The notes under the pieces: model-generated
Databases searched by the model: none
Told to the model about the DNA's origin: nothing
The model's input: only the letters and a program-made list of their open reading frames with translations
Shown: positions 24,283 through 36,423 of the stretch, in pieces
Layout: every line of letters starts with the position of its first letter
Numbering within the stretch: the first letter of the stretch is position 1
Translations under genes and position numbers: made by a program
Assembly: GCF_040115645.1 (NCBI RefSeq)
Contig: NW_027096036.1
Coordinates: 310,001-374,000, forward strand
Direction of reading: 5' to 3'
Source: Euwallacea fornicatus
Taxonomy: Eukaryota > Arthropoda > Insecta > Coleoptera > Curculionidae
Length of the DNA: 64,000 nucleotides

Positions 24283-24810
24283 TAGTACTTTATGTGCTCA
24301 AACACGCAACTTTTGTGACTTTTCAAAATTTGAAACTCGATAACTTCGGCAAATGTGGACCAAATTTGTTAAACAAAGTGTCAAATTAATCAGCTCGACG
24401 AGATCTTTAACATGACACAACACATCAGAATTGCATCTTGTTGAACTTCCAAGAAAAATAGTACTTTATGTGCTCAAACACGCAACTTTTGTGACTTTTC
24501 AAAATTTGAAACTCGATAACTTCGGCAAATGAGGACCAAATTCCTTAAAGAAAGTGTCAAATTAATCAGCTCGACGAGATCTTTAACATGACACAACACA
24601 TCAGAATTGCATCTTGTTGAACTTCCAAGAAAAATAGTACTTTATGTGCTCAAACACACAACTTGTGTGACTTTTCAAACTTTGAAACTCGATAACTTCG
24701 GCAAATGAGCACCAAATTCCTTAAACAAAGTGTCAGATTAATCAGCTCGACGAGATTTTCAAGATGTCACAACACATCAGAATTGCATCTTGTTGAACTT
24801 CCAAGAAAAA
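24283..24810 (+). repeat. Linker monomers 139-141 (bWK1, bGg1, cCp4)
   Basis: These three monomers lead into the next 18-monomer unit and match monomers 119-121. They belong to the 3342-bp duplicated segment. Confidence 0.85.
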
Positions 24811-27800
24811 TAGTACTTTATGTGCTCAAACACGCAACTTTTTTGACTTTTCAAAATTTGAAACTCGATAACTTCGGCAAATGAGGACCAAATTTGTTAA
24901 ACAAAGTGTCAAATTAATCAGCTCGACGAGATCTTTAACATGACACAACACATCAGAATTGCATCTTGTTGAACTTCCAAGAAAAATAGTACTTTATGTG
25001 CTCAAACACGCAACTTTTGTGACTTTTCAAAATTTGAAACTCGATAACTTCGGCAAATGAGGACCAAATTTGTTAAACAGAGTGTCAAATTAATCAGCTC
25101 AACGAGATTTTGAAGATGTCACAACACATCAGAATTGCATCTTGTTGAACTTCCAAGAAAAATAGTACTTTATGTGCTCAAACACGCAACTTTTGTGACT
25201 TTTCAAAATTTGAAACTCGATAACTTCGGCAAATGAGGACCAAATTTGTTAAACAAAGTGTCAAATTAATCAGCTCGACGAGATCTTTAACATGACACAA
25301 CACATCAGAATTGCATCTTGTTGAACTTCCAAGAAAAATAGTACTTTATGTGCTCAAACACGCAACTTTTGTGACTTTTCAAAATTTGAAACTCGATAAC
25401 TTCGGCAAATGAGGACCAAATTTGTTAAACAGAGTGTCAAATTAATCAGCTCGACGAGATCTTTAACATGACACAACACATCAGAATTGCATCTTGTTGA
25501 ACTTCCAAGAAAAATAGTACTTTATGTGCTCAAACACGCAATTTTTGTGACTTTTCAAAATTTGAAACTCGATAACTTCGGCAAATGTGGACCAAATTTG
25601 TTAAACAAAGTGTCAAATTAATCAGCTCGACGAGATCTTTAACATGACACAACACATCAGAATTGCATCTTGTTGAACTTCCAAGAAAAATAGTACTTTA
25701 TGTGCTCAAACACGCAACTTTTGTGACTTTTCAAAATTTGAAACTCGATAACTTCGGCAAATGAGGACCAAATTTGTTAAACAGAGTGTCAAATTAATCA
25801 GCTCGACGAGATCTTTAACATGACACAACACATCAGAATTGCATCTTGTTGAACTTCCAAGAAAAATAGTACTTTATGTGCTCAAACACACAACTTGTGT
25901 GACTTTTCAAACTTTGAAGCTCGATAACATCGGCAAATGAGGACCAAATTTGTTAAACAGAGTGTCAAATTAATCAGCTCGACGAGATCTTTAACATGAC
26001 ACAACACATCATGCTTGCATCTTGTTGAACTTCCAAGAAAAATAGTACTTTATGTGCTCAAACACACAACTTGTGTGACTTTTCAAACTTTGAAACTCGA
26101 TAACTTCGGCAAATGAGCACCAAATTCCTTAAACAAAGTGTCAGATTAATCAGCTCGACGAGATTTTCAAGATGTCACAACACATCAGAATTGCATCTTG
26201 TTGAACTTCCAAGAAAAATAGTACTTTATGTGCTCAAACACGCAACTTTTTTGACTTTTCAAACTTTGAATCTCGATAACTTCGGCAAATGAGGACCAAA
26301 TTTGTTAAACGAAGTGTCAAATTAATCAGCTCGATGAGATCTTTAACATGACACAACACATCAGAATTGCATCTTGTTGAACTTCCAAGAAAAATAGTAC
26401 TTTATGTGCTCAAACACGCAACTTTTGTGACTTTTCAAAATTTGAAACTCGATAACTTCGGCAAATGAGGACCAAATTTGTTAAACAGAGTGTCAAATTA
26501 ATCAGCTCGACGAGATTTTGAAGATGTCACAACACATCAGAATTGCATCTTGTTGAACTTCCAAGAAAAATAGTACTTTATGTGCTCAAACACGCAACTT
26601 TTGTGACTTTTCAAACTTTGAAACTCGATAACTTCGGCAAATGAGCACCAAATTCCTTAAACAAAGTGTCAGATTAATCAGCTCGACGAGATCTTTAACA
26701 TGACACAACACATCAGAATTGCATCTTGTTGAACTTCCAAGAAAAATAGTACTTTATGTGCTCAAACACGCAATTTTTGTGACTTTTCAAAATTTGAAAC
26801 TCGATAACTTCGGCAAATGTGGACCAAATTTGTTAAACAAAGTGTCAAATTAATCAGCTCGACGAGATCTTTAACATGACCCAACACATCATGCTTGCAT
26901 CTTGTTGAACTTCCAAGAAAAATAGTACTTTATGTGCTCAAACACGCAACTTTTGTGACTTCAAAATTTGAAACTCGATAACTTCGGCAAATGAGCACCA
27001 AATTTGTTAAACAAAGTGTCAAATTAATCAGCTCGACGAGATTTTGAAGATGTCACAACACATCAGAATTGCATCTTGTTGAACTTCCAAGAAAAATAGT
27101 ACTTTATGTGCTCAAACACGCAATTTTTGTGACTTTTCAAAATTTGAAACTCGATAACTTCGGCAAATGAGGACCAAATTTGTTAAACGAAGTGTCAAAT
27201 TAATCAGCTCGACGAGATCTTTAACATGACACAACACATCAGAATTGCATCTTGTTGAACTTCCAAGAAAAATAGTACTTTATGTGCTCAAACACGCAAT
27301 TTTTGTGACTTTTCAAAATTTGAAACTCGATAACTTCGGCAAATGAGTACCAAATTCCTTAAAGAAAGTGTCAAATTAATCAGCTCGACGAGATCTTTAA
27401 CATGACACAACACATCAGAATTGCATCTTGTTGAACTTCCAAGAAAAATAGTACTTTATGTGCTCAAACACACAACTTGTGTGACTTTTCAAACTTTGAA
27501 ACTCGATAACTTCGGCAAATGAGCACCAAATTCCTTAAACAAAGTGTCAGATTAATCAGCTCGACGAGATCTTTAACATGACCCAACACATCATGCTTGC
27601 ATCTTGTTGAACTTCCAAGAAAAATAGTACTTTATGTGCTCAAACACACAACTTGTGTGACTTTTCAAACTTTGAAACTCGATAACTTCGGCAAATGAGC
27701 ACGAAATTCCTTAAACAAAGTGTCAGATTAATCAGCTCGACGAGATCTTTAACATGACCCAACACATCATGCTTGCATCTTGTTGAACTTCCAAGAAAAA

Positions 27801-27976
27801 TAGTACTTTATGTGCTCAAACACACAACTTGTGTGACTTTTCAAACTTTGAAACTCGATAACTTCGGCAAATGAGCACCAAATTCCTTAAACAAAGTGTC
27901 AGATTAATCAGCTCGACGAGATTTTCAAGATGTCACAACACATCAGAATTGCATCTTGTTGAACTTCCAAGAAAAA
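24811..27976 (+). repeat. 18-monomer HOR unit, second complete copy (3166 bp)
   Basis: Monomers 142-159 match monomers 93-110 one for one, including the private G79 in monomer 158. With its flanks (24635-28504) it matches 16015-19884 at an offset of 8620 bp, and I saw no difference at the diagnostic sites. It is therefore closer to the first complete copy than to the truncated copy that lies between them. Confidence 0.92.
26923..27096 (+). repeat. 174-bp monomer with 2-bp deletion, copy 4
   Basis: This is the last instance of the two-T deletion (26960-26961), 3518 bp after copy 3. No further copy occurs in the remaining 37 kb. Confidence 0.93.
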
Positions 27977-28680
27977 TAGTACTTTATGTGCTCAAACACG
28001 CAACTTTTTTGACTTTTCAAAATTTGAAACTCGATAACTTCGGCAAATGAGGACCAAATTTGTTAAACAAAGTGTCAAATTAATCAGCTCGACGAGATCT
28101 TTAACATGACACAACACATCAGAATTGCATCTTGTTGAACTTCCAAGAAAAATAGTACTTTATGTGCTCAAACACGCAATTTTTGTGACTTTTCAAAATT
28201 TGAAACTCGATAACTTCGGCAAATGAGTACCAAATTCCTTAAAGAAAGTGTCAAATTAATCAGCTCGACGAGATCTTTAACATGACACAACACATCAGAA
28301 TTGCATCTTGTTGAACTTCCAAGAAAAATAGTACTTTATGTGCTCAAACACGCAACTTTTGTGACTTTTCAAAATTTGAAACTCGATAACTTCGGCAAAT
28401 GAGGACCAAATTTGTTAAACAAAGTGTCAAATTAATCAGCTCGACGAGATCTTTAACATGACACAACACATCAGAATTGCATCTTGTTGAACTTCCAAGA
28501 AAAATAGTACTTTATGTGCTCAAACACGCAATTTTTGTGACTTTTCAAAATTTGAAACTCGATAACTTCGGCAAATGTGGACCAAATTTGTTAAACAAAG
28601 TGTCAAATTAATCAGCTCGACGAGATCTTTAACATGACACAACACATCAGAATTGCATCTTGTTGAACTTCCAAGAAAAA
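27977..28680 (+). repeat. Domain 2 to domain 3 transition, monomers 160-163
   Basis: The order d2GK1, aTg1, bGK1 copies monomers 111-113; the next monomer is aWK1 instead of aGR2. From here the class-c monomers disappear for about 2 kb and the array becomes an alternation of a and b classes. Confidence 0.8.
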
Positions 28681-29560
28681 TAGTACTTTATGTGCTCAAA
28701 CACGCAACTTTTGTGACTTTTCAAAATTTGAAACTCGATAACTTCGGCAAATGAGGACCAAATTTGTTAAACAGAGTGTCAAATTAATCAGCTCGACGAG
28801 ATCTTTAACATGACACAACACATCAGAATTGCATCTTGTTGAACTTCCAAGAAAAATAGTACTTTATGTGCTCAAACACGCAATTTTTGTGACTTTTCAA
28901 AATTTGAAACTCGATAACTTCGGCAAATGTGGACCAAATTTGTTAAACAAAGTGTCAAATTAATCAGCTCGACGAGATCTTTAACATGACACAACACATC
29001 AGAATTGCATCTTGTTGAACTTCCAAGAAAAATAGTACTTTATGTGCTCAAACACGCAACTTTTGTGACTTTTCAAAATTTGAAACTCGATAACTTCGGC
29101 AAATGAGGACCAAATTTGTTAAACAAAGTGTCAAATTAATCAGCTCGACGAGATCTTTAACATGACACAACACATCAGAATTGCATCTTGTTGAACTTCC
29201 AAGAAAAATAGTACTTTATGTGCTCAAACACGCAATTTTTGTGACTTTTCAAAATTTGAAACTCGATAACTTCGGCAAATGTGGACCAAATTTGTTAAAC
29301 AAAGTGTCAAATTAATCAGCTCGACGAGATCTTTAACATGACACAACACATCAGAATTGCATCTTGTTGAACTTCCAAGAAAAATAGTACTTTATGTGCT
29401 CAAACACGCAACTTTTGTGACTTTTCAAAATTTGAAACTCGATAACTTCGGCAAATGAGTACCAAATTCCTTAAACAAAGTGTCAAATTAATCAGCTCGA
29501 CGAGATCTTTAACATGACACAACACATCAGAATTGCATCTTGTTGAACTTCCAAGAAAAA
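28681..29560 (+). repeat. 5-monomer HOR, copy 1 (880 bp)
   Basis: Monomers 164-168 are bGR1, aWK1, bGK1, aWK1, bTq1. The next five monomers repeat this order exactly. Confidence 0.9.
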
Positions 29561-30440
29561 TAGTACTTTATGTGCTCAAACACGCAACTTTTGTGACTTT
29601 TCAAAATTTGAAACTCGATAACTTCGGCAAATGAGGACCAAATTTGTTAAACAGAGTGTCAAATTAATCAGCTCGACGAGATCTTTAACATGACACAACA
29701 CATCAGAATTGCATCTTGTTGAACTTCCAAGAAAAATAGTACTTTATGTGCTCAAACACGCAATTTTTGTGACTTTTCAAAATTTGAAACTCGATAACTT
29801 CGGCAAATGTGGACCAAATTTGTTAAACAAAGTGTCAAATTAATCAGCTCGACGAGATCTTTAACATGACACAACACATCAGAATTGCATCTTGTTGAAC
29901 TTCCAAGAAAAATAGTACTTTATGTGCTCAAACACGCAACTTTTGTGACTTTTCAAAATTTGAAACTCGATAACTTCGGCAAATGAGGACCAAATTTGTT
30001 AAACAAAGTGTCAAATTAATCAGCTCGACGAGATCTTTAACATGACACAACACATCAGAATTGCATCTTGTTGAACTTCCAAGAAAAATAGTACTTTATG
30101 TGCTCAAACACGCAATTTTTGTGACTTTTCAAAATTTGAAACTCGATAACTTCGGCAAATGTGGACCAAATTTGTTAAACAAAGTGTCAAATTAATCAGC
30201 TCGACGAGATCTTTAACATGACACAACACATCAGAATTGCATCTTGTTGAACTTCCAAGTAAAATAGTACTTTATGTGCTCAAACACGCAACTTTTGTGA
30301 CTTTTCAAAATTTGAAACTCGATAACTTCGGCAAATGAGTACCAAATTCCTTAAACAAAGTGTCAAATTAATCAGCTCGACGAGATCTTTAACATGACAC
30401 AACACATCAGAATTGCATCTTGTTGAACTTCCAAGAAAAA
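29561..30440 (+). repeat. 5-monomer HOR, copy 2 (880 bp)
   Basis: Monomers 169-173 repeat bGR1, aWK1, bGK1, aWK1, bTq1. The only difference I saw is a T at position 172 near the end of monomer 172 (AAGTAAAA instead of AAGAAAAA). Confidence 0.9.
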
Positions 30441-31144
30441 TAGTACTTTATGTGCTCAAACACGCAACTTTTGTGACTTTTCAAAATTTGAAACTCGATA
30501 ACTTCGGCAAATGAGTACCAAATTCCTTAAACAAAGTGTCAGATTAATCAGCTCGACGAGATCTTTAACATGACCCAACACATCATGCTTGCATCTTGTT
30601 GAACTTCCAAGAAAAATAGTACTTTATGTGCTCAAACACACAACTTGTGTGACTTTTCAAACTTTGAAACTCGATAACTTCGGCAAATGAGCACCAAATT
30701 CCTTAAACAAAGTGTCAGATTAATCAGCTCGACGAGATTTTGAAGATGTCACAACACATCAGAATTGCATCTTGTTGAACTTCCAAGAAAAATAGTACTT
30801 TATGTGCTCAAACACGCAACTTTTTTGACTTTTCAAAATTTGAAACTCGATAACTTCGGCAAATGAGGACCAAATTTGTTAAACGAAGTGTCAAATTAAT
30901 CAGCTCGACGAGATCTTTAACATGACACAACACATCAGAATTGCATCTTGTTGAACTTCCAAGAAAAATAGTACTTTATGTGCTCAAACACACAACTTGT
31001 GTGACTTTTCAAACTTTGAAGCTCGATAACTTCGGCAAATGAGCACCAAATTTGTTAAACAAAGTGTCAAATTAATCAGCTCGACGAGATCTTTAACATG
31101 ACACAACACATCAGAATTGCATCTTGTTGAACTTCCAAGAAAAA
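30441..31144 (+). repeat. Monomers 174-177, mixed block resembling domains 1 and 4
   Basis: The order is bTp5, cCp2, d2GY1, c2CK1. The first two are the pair that opens every 11-monomer unit of domain 4. Monomers 176-178 (d2GY1, c2CK1, bGR2') equal monomers 12-14 of domain 1. This short block thus links motifs of two distant domains. Confidence 0.78.
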
Positions 31145-31319
31145 TAGTATTTATGTGCTCAAACACGCAACTTTTGTGACTTTTCAAAATTTGAAACTCG
31201 ATAACTTCGGCAAATGAGGACCAAATTTGTTAAACAGAGTGTCAAATTAATCAGCTCAACGAGATTTTGAAGATGTCACAACACATCAGAATTGCATCTT
31301 GTTGAACTTCCAAGAAAAA
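31145..31319 (+). repeat. 175-bp monomer 178 with 1-bp deletion
   Basis: The motif TAGTACTTTATG reads TAGTATTTATG here, a loss of the C at monomer position 6. It is the only single-base deletion I found in the window and it occurs once. It removes the ScaI site found at the start of nearly all other monomers. It also shifts the reading frame, which opens a 67-codon minus-strand frame (30984-31187) with a TTG start; that frame is not a gene. The monomer is otherwise class bGR2'. Confidence 0.9.
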
Positions 31320-34300
31320 TAGTACTTTATGTGCTCAAACACGCAATTTTTGTGACTTTTCAAAATTTGAAACTCGATAACTTCGGCAAATGAGCACCAA
31401 ATTCCTTAAACAAAGTGTCAGATTAATCAGCTCGACGAGATTTTCAAGATGTCACAACACATCAGAATTGCATCTTGTTGAACTTCCAAGAAAAATAGTA
31501 CTTTATGTGCTCAAACACGCAACTTTTGTGACTTTTCAAAATTTGAAACTCGATAACTTCGGCAAATGAGGACCAAATTTGTTAAACAGAGTGTCAAATT
31601 AATCAGCTCAACGAGATTTTGAAGATGTCACAACACATCAGAATTGCATCTTGTTGAACTTCCAAGAAAAATAGTACTTTATGTGCTCAAACACGCAACT
31701 TTTTTGACTTTTCAAAATTTGAAACTCGATAACTTCGGCAAATGAGGAGCAAATTTGTTAAACAAAGTGTCAAATTAATCAGCTCGACGAGATCTTTAAC
31801 ATGACACAACACATCATGCTTGCATCTTGTTGAACTTCCAAGAAAAATAGTACTTTATGTGCTCAAACACACAACTTGTGTGACTTTTCAAACTTTGAAA
31901 CTCGATAACTTCGGCAAATGAGCACCAAATTCCTTAAACAAAGTGTCAGATTAATCAGCTCGACGAGATCTTTAACATGACACAACACATCAGAATTGCA
32001 TCTTGTTGAACTTCCAAGAAAAATAGTACTTTATGTGCTCAAACACGCAACTTTTGTGACTTTTCAAAATTTGAAACTCGATAACTTCGGCAAATGAGTA
32101 CCAAATTCCTTAAAGAAAGTGTCAAATTAATCAGCTCGACGAGATCTTTAACATGACACAACACATCAGAATTGCATCTTGTTGAACTTCCAAGAAAAAT
32201 AGTACTTTATGTGCTCAAACACGCAACTTTTGTGACTTTTCAAAATTTGAAACTCGATAACTTCGGCAAATGAGCACCAAATTCCTTAAACAAAGTGTCA
32301 GATTAATCAGCTCGACGAGATTTTCAAGATGTCACAACACATCAGAATTGCATCTTGTTGAACTTCCAAGAAAAATAGTACTTTATGTGCTCAAACACGC
32401 AACTTTTTTGACTTTTCAAACTTTGAAGCTCGATAACTTCGGCAAATGAGGACCAAATTTGTTAAACGAAGTGTCAGATTAATCAGCTCGACGAGATTTT
32501 CAAGATGTCACAACACATCAGAATTGCATCTTGTTGAACTTCCAAGAAAAATAGTACTTTATGTGCTCAAACACGCAATTTTTGTGACTTTTCAAAATTT
32601 GAAACTCGATAACTTCGGCAAATGAGGACCAAATTTGTTAAACAAAGTGTCAAATTAATCAGCTCGACGAGATTTTGAAGATGTCACAACACATCAGAAT
32701 TGCATCTTGTTGAACTTCCAAGAAAAATAGTACTTTATGTGCTCAAACACGCAATTTTTGTGACTTTTCAAAATTTGAAACTCGATAACTTCGGCAAATG
32801 TGGACCAAATTTGTTAAACAGAGTGTCAAATTAATCAGCTCAACGAGATTTTGAAGATGTCACAACACATCAGAATTGCATCTTGTTGAACTTCCAAGAA
32901 AAATAGTACTTTATGTGCTCAAACACGCAATTTTTGTGACTTTTCAAAATTTGAAACTCGATAACTTCGGCAAATGAGTACCAAATTCCTTAAAGAAAGT
33001 GTCAAATTAATCAGCTCGACGAGATCTTTAACATGACACAACACATCAGAATTGCATCTTGTTGAACTTCCAAGAAAAATAGTACTTTATGTGCTCAAAC
33101 ACGCAACTTTTGTGACTTTTCAAAATTTGAAACTCGATAACTTCGGCAAATGAGGACCAAATTTGTTAAACAGAGTGTCAAATTAATCAGCTCGACGAGA
33201 TTTTGAAGATGTCACAACACATCAGAATTGCATCTTGTTGAACTTCCAAGAAAAATAGTACTTTATGTGCTCAAACACGCAATTTTTGTGACTTTTCAAA
33301 ATTTGAAACTCGATAACTTCGGCAAATGAGGACCAAATTTGTTAAACAAAGTGTCAAATTAATCAGCTCGACGAGATCTTTAACATGACACAACACATCA
33401 GAATTGCATCTTGTTGAACTTCCAAGAAAAATAGTACTTTATGTGCTCAAACACGCAATTTTTGTGACTTTTCAAAATTTGAAACTCGATAACTTCGGCA
33501 AATGTGGACCAAATTTGTTAAACAAAGTGTCAAATTAATCAGCTCGACGAGATCTTTAACATGACACAACACATCAGAATTGCATCTTGTTGAACTTCCA
33601 AGAAAAATAGTACTTTATGTGCTCAAACACGCAACTTTTGTGACTTTTCAAAATTTGAAACTCGATAACTTCGGCAAATGAGGACCAAATTCCTTAAAGA
33701 AAGTGTCAAATTAATCAGCTCGACGAGATCTTTAACATGACACAACACATCAGAATTGCATCTTGTTGAACTTCCAAGAAAAATAGTACTTTATGTGCTC
33801 AAACACGCAACTTTTGTGACTTTTCAAAATTTGAAACTCGATAACTTCGGCAAATGAGGACCAAATTTGTTAAACAAAGTGTCAAATTAATCAGCTCGAC
33901 GAGATCTTTAACATGACACAACACATCAGAATTGCATCTTGTTGAACTTCCAAGAAAAATAGTACTTTATGTGCTCAAACACGTAACTTTTGTGACTTTT
34001 CAAAATTTGAAACTCGATAACTTCGGCAAATGAGGACCAAATTTGGTAAACAGAGTGTCAAATTAATCAGCTCGACGAGATCTTTAACATGACACAACAC
34101 ATCAGAATTGCATCTTGTTGAACTTCCAAGAAAAATAGTACTTTATGTGCTCAAACACGCAATTTTTGTGACTTTTCAAAATTTGAAACTCGATAACTTC
34201 GGCAAATGTGGACCAAATTTGTTAAACAAAGTGTCAAATTAATCAGCTCGACGAGATCTTTAACATGACACAACACATCAGAATTGCATCTTGTTGAACT

Positions 34301-35543
34301 TCCAAGAAAAATAGTACTTTATGTGCTCAAACACGCAACTTTTGTGACTTTTCAAAATTTGAAACTCGATAACTTCGGCAAATGAGGACCAAATTTGTTA
34401 AACAAAGTGTCAAATTAATCAGCTCGACGAGATCTTTAACATGACACAACACATCAGAATTGCATCTTGTTGAACTTCCAAGAAAAATAGTACTTTATGT
34501 GCTCAAACACGCAATTTTTGTGACTTTTCAAAATTTGAAACTCGATAACTTCGGCAAATGTGGACCAAATTTGTTAAACAGAGTGTCAAATTAATCAGCT
34601 CAACGAGATTTTGAAGATGTCACAACACATCAGAATTGCATCTTGTTGAACTTCCAAGAAAAATAGTACTTTATGTGCTCAAACACGCAATTTTTGTGAC
34701 TTTTCAAAATTTGAAACTCGATAACTTCGGCAAATGAGTACCAAATTCCTTAAAGAAAGTGTCAAATTAATCAGCTCGACGAGATCTTTAACATGACACA
34801 ACACATCAGAACTGCATCTTGTTGAACTTCCAAGAAAAATAGTACTTTATGTGCTCAAACACGCAACTTTTGTGACTTTTCAAAATTTGAAACTCGATAA
34901 CTTCGGCAAATGAGGACCAAATTTGTTAAACAAAGTGTCAAATTAATCAGCTCGACGAGATCTTTAACATGACACAACACATCAGAATTGCATCTTGTTG
35001 AACTTCCAAGAAAAATAGTACTTTATGTGCTCAAACACGCAATTTTTGTGACTTTTCAAAATTTGAAACTCGATAACTTCGGCAAATGTGGACCAAATTT
35101 GTTAAACAAAGTGTCAAATTAATCAGCTCGACGAGATCTTTAACATGACACAACACATCAGAATTGCATCTTGTTGAACTTCCAAGAAAAATAGTACTTT
35201 ATGTGCTCAAACACGCAACTTTTGTGACTTTTCAAAATTTGAAACTCGATAACTTCGGCAAATGAGGACCAAATTTGTTAAACAGAGTGTCAAATTAATC
35301 AGCTCGACGAGATCTTTAACATGACACAACACATCAGAATTGCATCTTGTTGAACTTCCAAGAAAAATAGTACTTTATGTGCTCAAACACGCAATTTTTG
35401 TGACTTTTCAAAATTTGAAACTCGATAACTTCGGCAAATGTGGACCAAATTTGTTAAACAACGTGTCAAATTAATCAGCTCGACGAGATCTTTAACATGA
35501 CACAACACATCAGAATTGCATCTTGTTGAACTTCCAAGAAAAA
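31320..35543 (+). repeat. Irregular-order stretch, monomers 179-202
   Basis: The order is aCp4, bGR2', d2GK6, cCp1, bTg1, bCp4, dGY(G102)4, aGK2, aWR2', aTg1, bGR2, aGK1, aWK1, bGg1, bGK1, bGR1, aWK1, bGK1, aWR2', aTg1, bGK1, aWK1, bGR1, aWK1. I found no long period. The first seven include hybrids not seen elsewhere (aCp4, and monomer 185). Monomers 187-191 hold the series aWR2', aTg1, bGR2, aGK1, aWK1, which returns at 49976-50855. Isolated substitutions include G78 in monomer 181, T25 and G88 in monomer 194, C149 in monomer 198 and C95 in monomer 202. Confidence 0.78.
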
Positions 35544-36423
35544 TAGTACTTTATGTGCTCAAACACGCAATTTTTGTGACTTTTCAAAATTTGAAACTCG
35601 ATAACTTCGGCAAATGAGTACCAAATTCCTTAAAGAAAGTGTCAAATTAATCAGCTCGACGAGATCTTTAACATGACACAACACATCAGAATTGCATCTT
35701 GTTGAACTTCCAAGAAAAATAGTACTTTATGTGCTCAAACACGCAACTTTTGTGACTTTTCAAAATTTGAAACTCGATAACTTCGGCAAATGAGGACCAA
35801 ATTTGTTAAACAGAGTGTCAAATTAATCAGCTCGACGAGATTTTGAAGATGTCACAACACATCAGAATTGCATCTTGTTGAACTTCCAAGAAAAATAGTA
35901 CTTTATGTGCTCAAACACGCAATTTTTGTGACTTTTCAAAATTTGAAACTCGATAACTTCGGCAAATGAGGACCAAATTTGTTAAACAAAGTGTCAAATT
36001 AATCAGCTCGACGAGATCTTTAACATGACACAACACATCAGAATTGCATCTTGTTGAACTTCCAAGAAAAATAGTACTTTATGTGCTCAAACACGCAATT
36101 TTTGTGACTTTTCAAAATTTGAAACTCGATAACTTCGGCAAATGTGGACCAAATTTGTTAAACAAAGTGTCAAATTAATCAGCTCGACGAGATCTTTAAC
36201 ATGACACAACACATCAGAATTGCATCTTGTTGAACTTCCAAGAAAAATAGTACTTTATGTGCTCAAACACGCAATTTTTGTGACTTTTCAAAATTTGAAA
36301 CTCGATAACTTCGGCAAATGTGGACCAAATTTGTTAAACAAAGTGTCAAATTAATCAGCTCGACGAGATCTTTAACATGACACAACACATCAGAATTGCA
36401 TCTTGTTGAACTTCCAAGAAAAA
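35544..36423 (+). repeat. Linker type B of the 11-monomer HOR, monomers 203-207
   Basis: The order aTg1, bGR2, aGK1, aWK1, aWK1 precedes the first 11-monomer unit. With the following six monomers it recurs as monomers 239-249 at 41880-43815, an offset of 6336 bp (36 monomers), with no difference seen. Confidence 0.85.

Noticed and set aside
30984..31187. 67-codon open frame on the minus strand
   Set aside because: It lies wholly inside satellite monomers 177-178, begins at TTG, and is open only because the 1-bp deletion in monomer 178 joins two frames. Equivalent monomers lack it, and nothing suggests translation.
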